DNA of 64,000 nucleotides from Acridotheres tristis (taxonomy: Eukaryota; Chordata; Aves; Passeriformes; Sturnidae): assembly GCA_037013685.1 (NCBI GenBank), contig CM072884.1, forward strand, positions 100,234,048-100,298,047, read 5' to 3'. The position numbers were made by a program, and so were the translations under genes. Within the stretch, counting starts at the first letter, position 1. Every line of letters begins with the position of its first letter. Positions 1 through 10,887 of the stretch are shown here, one piece after another. The notes below the pieces were generated by a model. It saw only the letters and a program-made list of their open reading frames with translations, made no database searches and was not told the origin of the DNA.

Positions 1-383
1 GAATATGAAGTGACAAAGTTCAATGACTGTTCTGAACTCTTCTTTGTGTTAAAAACGAAAGCTAGCAAAGTTTGAAGAGCTGCTGTAACATCTCGTGATA
101 CTGAATAACATGGCTGGCTTAGGAAAGGGAACGTGGGAAAATGTAAGGCGCTCACAAGAGGAATTCTAATTTAATATATTTGATTGCAGACTCTGAAGAA
201 GCTGTTATCATCTAGTGCAGAGATTCTGAAGTTATAATAGCAAATTATGCAGGAACATCAGCACAGTTCTGAATGGCAGCCAGTATGAAGCAAATTACTA
301 GGGAAGGGAGGGAGAACGATCCATAAAACAATATTAGACTACAATTTCTTGAGGGCTGTGGATATTTTTTAGCCTTCATATCA

Positions 384-415
384 GTGTGTGTGTATGTATA
401 TACATATATATGTGT
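384..415. repeat. TG/TA simple repeat
   Basis: A run of alternating purine and pyrimidine that shifts from (TG)n to (TA)n and back to TGTG. It is imperfect, so probably an old microsatellite of limited variability. Confidence 0.8.
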
Positions 416-1385
416 CTATTTATAAAAGAGTACTGTTGATTGACAAGGGAAACTGTGGGTAAAAAGGCTCAATACAAAAAAATCAAACATGGAAGGACTC
501 TAGCTATGAAAATGTTGACTCAGAGAAAAATATGAGAGCTGTAAAATCATGTATGGGATGAAGATCAATAAGGAAGGATAATTTTGCTCTTCTAAAATAA
601 AAGGGAGCATCCAAAGGAAGTCACTAAGCAGCAGCTCAGCTGTAGAACCCAGACATGGGGATATATGTAGTACTAAAAGTTTACATTGATTCAAAAAGTG
701 ATTAAACAAATTCATGAATATAAAAAAAAAAAAAAGAAACCAAAAAAGCTGAAGTAAAACACAAACTTCCCTTTAATGCTGAGGCAAAGTAAGAGATGTC
801 TCATTAGGAGACTTCGGCAATGCCTCTCCCAGAAGTCCTTTATGAAGACTAACTTTTAACAAGTGTTGCACATTGACAATACTTGCCTTTTCTTTGGCAC
901 ATAGTTGCTATGGAAATAAACAGTAACTTGGCACAGACCTCTTTGAGAAACTCCAGATCAGTGAGTGTCACAGATATTTCATGAATGAATTTAATCTTGC
1001 AACTGCACACACAATTCATGAGCTGACAGGAGAATAGTTTTAGAGTAAATAATACATATCAAAACCAGTCACTGTGTATGGAAGATTTTAGCAGTTTCAC
1101 TATTGTTGAAAAAAAAAAAGAAGTGTCCCAAAAGGGAAGATAGAGGAGAATAAAAAAAAAGGTTTGCAGGTTATTTTTAAAATAAAATAATTTCCAACTT
1201 TTGCGATTAATGATTCATAGAAGGGCTTTTTCTTTTTTACTGTATGCAAGCAAGCAGTTTTTTGCTTTCCTTGTTCTGGCTTTTGGATTTTATTTCAGTT
1301 TATTTTGCTTTTTATATCATAATGCCATGATATTCTTGATCCAGATTTCAACAGTCTATTCTGACTTACCATGTACTTGAAGTAC

Positions 1386-1403
1386 TTTTTTTTTTTTTTT
1401 TTT
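1386..1403. repeat. poly(T) tract, 18 T
   Basis: An uninterrupted run of 18 T. It could be the reverse complement of a poly(A) tail, but I see no retrocopy next to it. It creates a meaningless phenylalanine run in an overlapping open frame. Confidence 0.85.
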
Positions 1404-3890
1404 AATATCTGGAACATTATCCTCATCCTTTTTCCTTTTTCGTTCCGAGAGCCCTCCAAGAGTCACATTCACACACTTACATTGAATGCACTGGCTCAGA
1501 AAAATGACACCTTCCCTTCAGATTGCCACCTCAATGACTCAGCAAGCATCTTAGGATGATCAGAATGAGCATGGCACAACCCAACGTCTGGACATTTTGC
1601 AGACTGTGAAAGTTATTTAATACATTTTAAAAGTGGAAACAGGTATGTGATAGCACTGCAGAGTTACTAGTAGATGAAGTTGCAGACGGTAAATCCCCAA
1701 CCCTGTGAGTTTTTTTACTTTTTCTTGGGGGAATTATCTTTTTTTGTGGAAATGCTGCTGAAAATACTGAAGTTCTGCCTAACAATTCTGGCTTCTGTCA
1801 CGCAAGTGGCCTGACCTCTCTGTCTGCCAGCCAGCTTGGTGGGTGAGAAAAGCACATCTTGCAATGCCTAAAATCTGGGATCTTCATGAGTCAAATAAGT
1901 CTGTGTTCACCTCTTGAATACACACCAAATATGTGTAGCTCCCCTTGTCAGAGTTCCTGAGGAATCTACCACAGCTTTTGGAAAGTTTTAACACCCAGGG
2001 ATGTGCTATAGTCACATACCCAGAAAAAGGAAATGAGAATGATAAAAATAAATACCAAGGAAAGCAAGAGTTCCGTTTTGTATTGAGTTCACAAAATATA
2101 TGGTCACCAGTAGAATTTAAGAACCACCTATACACAGCTGCAGATGTTAAAGACAGTTAACACTAATAGAGGTAGGAGGGCAAGTGAAAAAATGACATCT
2201 TAGAGGCAACTTTTGGCCTACCAAGACTGATGTTCCTTACTCCAGTTGCACCCTGAAGATAACTCATGTTGCCATTGCTGTTGATATTAAAGGCATAATG
2301 GTTGTAACTCAGTGTTAGGTTGTACCCATGGTCTGGCGAGGGGCAGAGCCTGGAGTGGAGTGGGTGATTGGGTGCTGGTGGTTTTGTGTTTTATGTATCT
2401 GCTGGCTCTACCTGTGCTGAAGCCAGTCTTGGACTCCAGCCATAGTGGAGGTGGCCTAAAATACCAAAGGAAGTGACCTGACACAAGCTACACCTTTAGG
2501 CCAAGCATAACCAAAGGGACCCAATGCTTGCCTTGGGATTAATCTGGGGTGCAGAGTGCTTGCTGCTCTTGGGTTGCACTGGCACAGTCAAGCAGCACAG
2601 CCCTTTTTGTGGGTCTGACTCCCTTGTGCTGTTCCAGTAGCCCCAAAGAGTTTCACTTCAGGAAACCAAGGTTTCACAGATCAACTTTTAAAAGTAACCC
2701 AAAGTATCTCACAGACTTAAACTCTTCTTTTTGTCTTGGTATCCTCATATTTTAAATGTAGAATTTAAAAGTCTTTTTAGTTCTAGGTCTGTGTGTGTGC
2801 GCCTCTTTTCTCAATTTTCTTAAATAGTGCATGGGAAATCACACAGCAAATAATATAAATATGTCAGCAGATTCAGGATCATGAAGCAGTATTTGCCAGT
2901 TTCGTTTGGCTTAGAATCAGTCAAGCAGCATGACTTCTTCTTGCACTTGACAGTCTTGGAGAAACAGCCCTGCACAGTAATTAGGTTCATGTACTCAGGT
3001 CTCTGTCTATGACTAGCATTAGATTCTGCTGAAAATCTGCGATGAGCTGAGTTTTCTCCTAACTTTTAAATATGGGAGAAGGAGTAATTCCTTTCTGGTT
3101 TTAATTCATCCAGGCAGCACCAGTCTCAGCAACTGCAGAGCAGTTATCAAAACAGAACATCAGTGTGGGCAGATGTCAGACTTGTGGCTTTCATGAGTAC
3201 CATCTCCTCCTCTCTGAAGCATTCAGCACGGCACCGTAGTGTTCTGTGCCTTGGTGGGGTGGGGTAGAGTTATTTGGACTAAAAGCCTTTTAACAAACTC
3301 TGTGACTTATAACATTTTTGTGTCATGTGCAATCTCTGTGAAAAGCCAAATTAATGGTAGAGATTGTTTGATGACACATAGTTAGTAAGAGTATGTACAA
3401 CTAAAATATAATTAGTAGCACACAGGATCAGACTTGGGAATGTTGTAATAACAAGGAAGTGCTTTGAACACTTGAGATAACTCTCAACCCAAGATAAGCC
3501 ATGAATACTTCACCTGTACATGAACAGGTCTCTAGGAGCTGATCATGATACACACAAGTAATTTTCCATCTCAGTTAGGGAACTGATAGAAGGAACCAGT
3601 AGCTCAAAGAAGATCAACATCAAAGGCAACCTTGATGTATTAAAAGCAACAATTTCCAGGTGAAGGCTGAGTACCTCATTTGTACTGGGGAAGGAGTTTG
3701 GAAACAGTGTAGGAGAGGTTGGCATTTAGCTCTTGGGATGCTGCTGGAGTAGTCGAATGTTGCACTTTAGCTGACCAAGTCCTGACTTAGTAATCATAGA
3801 TGAAGGACATGAAAATAGCCTCTAAGCAGTCTGTTGGTGAGCAGCCTAAGCCAGGCTAGAACCTGCTTAATTGCTGTGCTCTGCCTGCAG

Positions 3891-3972
3891 GAACTTCATC
3901 TCCAGTTTTGCGACAAAGACATTAACCTTTGGCTCTTCTAGAATAGCCCCATCTATTGCCACTTGGAAAGAG
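3891..3972 (+). other. candidate 82-nt internal exon, unknown gene
   Basis: An acceptor with a moderate pyrimidine tract (TGTGCTCTGCCTGCAG) ends at 3890. A near-ideal donor, AAAGAG followed by GTAAGTCC, starts at 3973. Of the three forward frames only one stays open: one leading base plus 27 codons, beginning N-F-I-S-S-F-A-T-K and ending I-A-T-W-K-E. The other two hit TAG or TAA. I do not recognise the peptide. Pairs of splice-like signals arise by chance in 64 kb and no partner exon can be placed with confidence, so this may be a noncoding-RNA exon or coincidence. Confidence 0.2.
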
Positions 3973-6900
3973 GTAAGTCCAGAGTTAAACCAGTGGGTTT
4001 GGTTTGTAATCCTTTTATGCAGGCAGTAAGGCCAAATTAGCCAGCATGCACTTCCACCCAGAGATGTGTTTAGTGGAGATGTGTCAAAACAGCAGTGCTG
4101 GTCTGGGCTGGGAAGGAATTTCAACGCAGCGAAAAGTGGGCATTTGAAAGACACTTTTCAGCTTCAGGCAGGCCCTAGCTCACCACCATGACATCTCTAT
4201 TGGATAATAGGAATAATTACTTTTCTCTGAGCATTCTGTATTTCTGGTTTTCAATCGTTGCCTGAATGCTGTGGGGATCTTACTACAAACTGCACTGCTA
4301 ACAGTTTATGTGACACTTGCCTAACTGAAAGACCTCATTGATCTGTTAGCAGATTATAATCACTGGACAAAGCTGCTGGATCCCTCAGGAAACTCCAGCT
4401 CTGTAGCTGTAGCAGAGACAGGCTCCTCTGCATACAGGATCTCATTGTCTTAAGGGGTTGGCCACAGGATCTGGGCTCTAACTCTTGACTCTTTCTCTGT
4501 AGTTTAAACATCTCCTTTCCCAGAAGAGCGATGGCAACGTGAGCTTCTGGCTTGTCACTGAAACCCTCAGAAGCCACAAGACAAGATGCAGACATTCTTT
4601 ACAGAAAACTTACACTCCTGCTAGTACTGGACCTAACGTGAAACTTGAAGGCATACAGAAAGCACAGGCTTATTCTCCCCTCACAGGGCAGCTGAAGAGA
4701 GATTCTTTCCCCATCCCATGTAGTGAGGCATGATTGCAATTCTTTTCCAGCTAGTATAAATTTCCACAGGAACAGACTGTGTATAAATGCATGATCTTTC
4801 CCTTGCTGTACAAATGTGGTTCCCAGAAATGGGTAGATGTAAATTCATTTGTGGTGGTGTTGCAAAATAAATAGCTCATTGCTTTGTAACTTTTGGTGGT
4901 TTATTTGTAAATAATTAAATTTTTTTTAGAATCATGTTGATAATTTAGTAGCAAAAAACTGTAACGCGGTTTGGCTTGTTACTGGCATCTCACTGCTTTT
5001 CTAGGAACAGTAACAGCCACAATCAATACCTTAGAGATGAAAATGTGCCCTGCCCTTTGGGTTATGTTCTGTCAGTGATGTTACAGTTTCATACCTTCAA
5101 ACCCCTCTGAATGCTTGATGGATATGCTTAGTGGAGATAGCTCACTGCTATAGTTCTTACCACAGGTGAGGATCATTAGCCCTCCCAAAAATAAAGAAAT
5201 AAATTAAATAAATATGATTAATGCTCGGCACAGCTCAGACAGTCCAACTGCAGAGGTTTAACAAAGTGAAGCTCTTCTTGTTTCCTCCAGACTCTGTTCA
5301 TGAGTGTTTCAGCCTAGCTGAGGGCTGTCCCTGCTTCATAGACATTTCATGAGTATGAATGAATGTGTGCTGAAATCCTCAGGGATTCCTCCCATCTTGG
5401 TGCCAGTGGCAAAATTTTAATGAGAGAGGACTCAGTCCCAACATGGAGGGAGGAACTGGAGCTGTAGTGGATATTAGCTGCTCACGGGTTAATATGAGGG
5501 AGTTCTTTCCCACTGTTTAGATTACAGCACAAATTAGCCGAATGTATCAAAACGCTTCAGTTCTGCCCTAGTATAGAAATAGTTTTAGCTCAAAACCTCA
5601 GTGTTAATTTCCTTTTATGCAAGTTGAGACACGCTTGGCCCAGACAGCAGAAAAACTGCTGCAATTCAGTTACACTAAAGCTGAGGAGCAATAAAATGCC
5701 AAGCCTTTCATAAGCTAGGAGACCACACATGCACTCTTCCTGCTCAGCAGAACAAAACCAGCAGAAAAGTGCTTTTTGCTAGTGCTTAGTGAAGCCTCCC
5801 AGGTGCAGGGAGAGCAGGGGCAGCCCAAGGAGCTGCCAGTCCAGGTCTGGCGTGACCTCCTCCCTAAGTCTAGGTAAAATTCACCCCAGCTCCATGCCCT
5901 CAGCAGACCTGCTTCCCTGCCTGCACCCTGAGGGGATGGGGCACTTCACTTCCTATTGTACTAATTCCTGCTGCCCTCCTATCCTGCCTCTTCTCTTGCT
6001 AGCCAAGTTCCAGTGCTCCTCGTGGGCATTCAGTTTTGGAAAAAATGGCCAGTGACAGAAATAGAGCTTCCCATCATTTACTGCTGGCAGTCCTTCCTTA
6101 TCCCCATCACATCCTACAGTGAAGACAATAAACTACAGCTAGAGACCATCACACTCACTGCAAAGTCACAGCAGTGACACATGGAAAGCCTCCCCTCACA
6201 TCAGGATTTTCTTAATTTGGTAAATATGGCCTTGAAGAGGTCATATAAGCTGCATAACAGCATTTGGGCTCTAATTACTTCTCCAGTGCCTTATGCAATG
6301 ACACTAAATCACCCTAAGAAACTGTTAAGTAAGACAGGTAGTTTTTGTAGTTTCATTGTAATGGTAATGGCTGAAAAAGGAACAAAATCACTGTTGCTTA
6401 TATATGTGCTTCCTGTAACATTGTATGTGTACTTGTGCAACCTTCTGATGTCCTGGGGTGGAAATTTCAAAGCTCTTTTACTTTAATTCCCTGGCAAGGA
6501 AATTTCAGAAGAGTTACAAGGGACAACTGCATCTCTCAGGTCTCTTCCAAGGCTCCCTTTCACTAGGGAAGGTCTCCCAGGCCTCTTCTGCAGGTGTCAC
6601 CACGTTGGCATTAGTAGTGATGGCATTTGCCAGAAATGTACTCTAAGGTCATGGGGTCCCCACAGTGGCATATGGACTCTCCCTGAGGACTCTCTGCCTC
6701 TGATAATCAAAAAGTAAACAGCATTGTGTGTATCCCATCCAGAGTTCTGAGGCACAGCACAGCCAGTGACACCACATGTGAGCCCCTGCTGCTGTGACCA
6801 TGTCCTGGGGGCTACAGGACCTGTGTCCTGGTGGATACAAGGCAGTGGTCCCAGCTGCTGTCTCTCTCTCTCCACTTCTCTGCTTGAAAAGCCTGAGAGT

Positions 6901-7805
6901 CACCTGGGGATAGGTATCTGTCAGGTAGTCCTTCTTACAAGTTCTCTCTTCTTCCTGAGAACACTGATGTGCCAAACATGTGGCTTTGAAGATCAAAACC
7001 ACTTTTGGTTAACCCTTTTGGTTGGTACAGATGTGACCCAGAAGTGAATTGCATGGCAAATTTCATTCAACAGCTAGCTGGTCAAGTGAGGAAAAGGGCA
7101 GTACTTCTGAGTGGCAGTTTTATGTTCTTTTGTTGCTAGAAGGAAGGCTGATGAAAATTTACATCAGTTTTTTGTTTGAGAAACCATAACACAGTGGGAG
7201 TTACAATCATCATCCTCAAATCCATTTAATTTTGAGATGATAGAGGTAATAATGGGAAGCAATTTTCACTTTGCAATATTGAATTACTATTATCTCATAT
7301 CTGTGTAAATGCCTGGATCAAGCACTTTTTTGAGAAATGATCTGTCAGACAAAGTGTAGGAAATGCAGTGCAAAACAACTGCCACCAATCCTTTTTTAGA
7401 TGTAACAATGTATTTGAGCTCTTAAAGCATAGGAAAGCCTGTTACCGTGAAAGGAGAGATGAATGCAAGGTTTTATGGTCGTGTGGATTAAAGTGCTTCC
7501 TGATGTGTAGCATTTGGCAAAGCTTCCTGTTTTTTTTCTTGAATAATTATTCATGAGTATATTCTTGGCATGTCACTCTTACTTTGGAAAATGCTAAGTA
7601 AGGTGTCCTCTGCTTATTCCATTGTTGGGATTAATGCTCTCCACGTGAGGAAATGCTGAAGATGGTCACTTTTATGAGTTTACTAGAAAATATGGGAATC
7701 CTGCAGAAAAGCCCACTTGCACCCATGGAACTATGCATCCTCCCTTCCTACCCTGCAGAGGAGTTTCAGTGTTTCCTCTCCCTCCCAGTCTCTCTCTGTT
7801 TACAG
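3973..7805. other. noncoding single-copy DNA
   Basis: No supported gene and no repeat family recognised. The AT-rich part at about 5510-5700 has the look of constrained noncoding DNA. Segments at about 5780-6060 and 6560-7050 are richer in C and G and carry overlapping short frames on both strands, none resembling a known protein. Confidence 0.55.
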
Positions 7806-7851
7806 GGATGGAAGAAGAGCTCGCCGTGGTGCACCCCGTGCACTGCTCAAG
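7806..7851 (+). other. candidate 46-nt exon with strong splice signals
   Basis: The sequence just before it is a long pyrimidine tract (CTCCCAGTCTCTCTCTGTTTACAG), a strong vertebrate 3' splice site. It ends CTCAAG followed by GTGAGC, a good 5' splice site. All three frames are open. One contains an ATG at 7808 and reads M-E-E-E-L-A-V-V-H-P-V-H-C-S. Three CpGs in 46 bases stand out from the CpG-poor surroundings. A second acceptor (CTACCCTGCAG) lies upstream, ending at 7756, so a 95-nt form is also possible. I cannot assign the peptide to a family, and chance remains a real explanation. Confidence 0.25.
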
Positions 7852-9434
7852 GTGAGCTCAAACTCCTGAGTGTCCACACACCCAGATGGTGCATAAAGTG
7901 AGCCAGGATGCAGCCCAGGCTGTCCCTGCAGGTGCCCACAGGACACCTCTGTCAGGGCTGTGCTCTGCTCCTCTGGTGATGTGCTTCACTCATCCTCACA
8001 GCTACAGATTTCTTGGGATGTGTTTAGCTTACACAGGCGCATAAATAAGTGGTCAAGGACATGTTAGAAGCATGGCCAAGGACACTGAAGGTCCCAGCTA
8101 TGCCACCTTTGCTTCCTGCAGCCTTTGTCTTGGCACAAAATGTACTTATTGGTTTGCAAGAGGGTATATGTTCTCTGGTTCTTACGTAAGTCACATTCCT
8201 CCTGCCAAAGACAGCAATTGCATTAATATCCAAAGCACTTGGACATACCAGGCACAATTAACACCTGCTGTATCTCCTCTTTTATCAGGGAAAACAGAGC
8301 AAGGATAAATTTGGCCAGGAGTGAAACCTCTGCTCAATGTTGTGCTCCTCATGCATGGATGTTATTGCAGCATTTAAAGAACAATCACTTGCTGACAGGG
8401 TTCCTAGCAATAAGAGAACATATTTCATTAGTGCATCCACACAGGGTATTGGCCAGATCTAACAGCTGCCAAGGGCTGCACTTGCCAAAGAAAGTTTTTT
8501 ATTTGCCTGCCTGGGTACAGATGTTGGGCCTGAATTACCTCTCAGCATGAGGTCCCTCATTGTCTCCCAAAATATCTCCGAGTCACTTAATTCCATCAGG
8601 TCGCCCGCTGTACCTGACCTTTAGCTAGAACATCCCAACCTGCTTTTCCCAGTGGGAAACAAGGATTGTGTCCAAGCTGGAAATGAGAAGGCAGTGCATG
8701 CACAAAAGTGCAAGGTGCCTGTAAACAGGAAAAATTTCAGTGTGAGGGTTGGGAGAACCACGGGAAGGATTATTTGAGCCTGTTTCTAATGTTCATTTGT
8801 CACTGGCTGGCTGAGCCATCCTCTGAGGGTTCTCTAGGCTGAGTGCAATGGCTGCACCCAAAATGAGACTGTTTGTGCCTGAGTGGCTGACCCTGGCCTA
8901 AATGCCTGGGGACCTGTTGTGGGAAAGGCTCTTCTCTGGGTTTCCTCTTTTCTGGGTGCTTTGGTTCAACTCTTGGGGGCATTCAACTGTTGAAACAAAG
9001 AATGGAACTTTGGCAGAGCAGTTTTTGAACCCCTGTACTTTTCTCCAGGGGCCTGCTGCTGCTGCAGGCACAGGAGCACTAACACATCAGTTTCTTCCTC
9101 AGTTTCCTTGCTAAAGCCAGGGATCTTCAGGGCCCTTCAGAGGAGGTTTCTCTGTGCCTGCAATCAGGCACAAGTGTGTGCCCATTCAATGAGTCATTTT
9201 AACCTCCAGTGACTAACTCATCCAACCTGCAGGAGGGAGGGGAATTATAATAGTAATAACAGTTTGTGTTGCCACTGGAGGGTTTCAAAGTGCTTCCTAA
9301 GTAATATTCCTTATCAGGGTTCCTCTGAGAAATTACAAACATGCAACTGATATTTCATGGCCATTTCTGTCTACTATCTTTTTAAACTGCTTGTTGCTTT
9401 TTGTTGCTGAACCCACAGAGCTTCTGAAAGCCTC
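7852..9434. other. noncoding single-copy DNA
   Basis: No supported gene. Base composition is mixed and short open frames occur on both strands without domain content. No repeat family recognised before the CR1 that begins at 9435. Confidence 0.55.
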
Positions 9435-9785
9435 TCACAGAATCCCAGAATGGGTCAGGTTGGAAGGGACCACCGTGGGTCTTCTGGTCCAACCTCCCTG
9501 CCCAAGCAGGGCCATCCCAGAGCACATGGCACACGATTGTGTCCAGACAGTTCTGGAATATCTCCAGTGAGGGAGACTCCTCACTCTCTCTGGGCAATCT
9601 GTTCCAGTGTTTGGCCACCTGCACAGGGAAGTTCTTCCCCAGGTTTAGGTGGAACTTCCTGTGCATCAGTTTCTGCCTCTGGTCTGATTGCTCAGCACCA
9701 CGGAGAAGAGCCTGGATCCACCCTCTTGTAACTCTCCCTTCAGATACAGACCTTGATGAAGTCCCTTTGCAATTGTCTTTTCTCC
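9435..9785 (-). mobile_element. CR1 LINE 3' fragment, 5'-truncated
   Basis: On the plus strand the segment opens with CACAGAATCCCAGAATGG and then GTTGGAAGGGACCACC, the reverse complement of the avian CR1 3' end. It continues through typical CR1 3' UTR sequence: GTCCAACCTCCCTGCCC, TTCTGGAATATCTCCAGTGA, GGTGGAACTTCCTGTGCATC. Similarity fades after about 9785, so only about 350 bp of the 3' end is present, the usual 5' truncation by incomplete reverse transcription. It carries no functional coding sequence; open frames across it are repeat-derived. The good match suggests a fairly young bird subfamily. Confidence 0.93.
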
Positions 9786-10844
9786 CAATTCCTCATTTTC
9801 TCTGGCCATAATCAATCATCATTCCAGTCTGGAAAATGATACGGTGAATTGCACTGTAGTGGAAGCAAAACTGAATGCATAAAATACCCATCTGTTATTT
9901 TAACACAACCTGCCAGTTTTTAAAAACATGAATGGTTGCAATGACTGCAAATTAATCAGCTGTCAGGGAAGGCAGAGGAGCCAATTCCACCGATTTAAAC
10001 CCTTGGGACTGCTCAGGTACACCTCCAACAGAAAGTGAGAGACAGTTCAAGGAGGCAGATGCAGCTACAGTTTTATATTTTATTAATATTAATTTGGATA
10101 TTTCTTCAGTCGGTTTTTCTCCTGGCTCTTTAGCTGTTTTCCCCAGTGCCTTTTGTACAGTAAGAATGTATATAGGAGAGTGTAATTGAAAAGTTTTACT
10201 AATCATAAATAGATTCTTGATTGAATTGGAAGACATTATGGACCAAACTCAAGCTGCTTGGCTGGATGCTTGAGTTGTGCTTTTATTCTGTAAATGCAGA
10301 AAAATGGCAAAAGAACTATTCTTCCTGTCCAAAACCTATTTTCTTGCTGTAGATTGAGTCAGTAACCACTGAGGATTGCACTGTCTGGAGACTTGTCTAC
10401 TCAGCCCCTTTCTTTCTGTATTTTAACAGCTGATTTTCCTTGCTTGTGTCTTCTATCAGTTTTTATGAAAGCCACCCAAATTGCAGAATACACATGAAAC
10501 AACTTACCTTCTTACCTTTTGCTTGCATCAGCAACTTAGTGTGAGTGAGGAATCCAAAATTAGCGAAGCTTGATTGGGATCAACACATGATTATTGTTCC
10601 CTAATTCTTCCCCTGCCCCACAATCCCAAATAAATCAAATTCACAACGGTAGAGAACAAATCAGCTGTCCACAGTGAAGTATTGTTTAAATAATGACACA
10701 GCCAGATCACAGGATACTTTATATAAACATTGAGGAATAAATTTTATAGAAAGCACAGAGACAGTCTGACAGCTGAATTCTGTCTCAGGTATTGTAAATG
10801 GTTCCCTTCTTGGGAAGAAATTAAATAAAATCTGCACAGGTGTC

Positions 10845-10847
<3 letters not shown>
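9786..10847. other. noncoding DNA between CR1 and microsatellite
   Basis: AT-rich unique sequence, no supported gene. On the minus strand two splice-donor-like motifs lie 9 bp apart at about 10502-10515 (AAAAG GTAAGAAG GTAAGT), but no convincing partner acceptor was found. Confidence 0.55.

Positions 10848-10884
<37 letters not shown>
10848..10884. repeat. (AT)n microsatellite, about 18.5 units
   Basis: An uninterrupted 37-bp AT dinucleotide run. Its purity and length predict high mutability and length variation between individuals. The tyrosine/isoleucine-rich frames on both strands here are artefacts of the repeat. Confidence 0.97.

Positions 10885-10887
<3 letters not shown>

Larger units (their letters stand above)
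1..3890. other. noncoding single-copy DNA
   Basis: AT-rich sequence with no supported gene. The short open frames (longest about 80 codons) have no recognisable domain and no splice context that singles them out. It contains a TG/TA simple repeat at 384-415, an A14 run at 722-735 and a T18 run at 1386-1403. A somewhat GC-richer stretch at about 2320-2650 matches no repeat I recognise. Confidence 0.6.
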
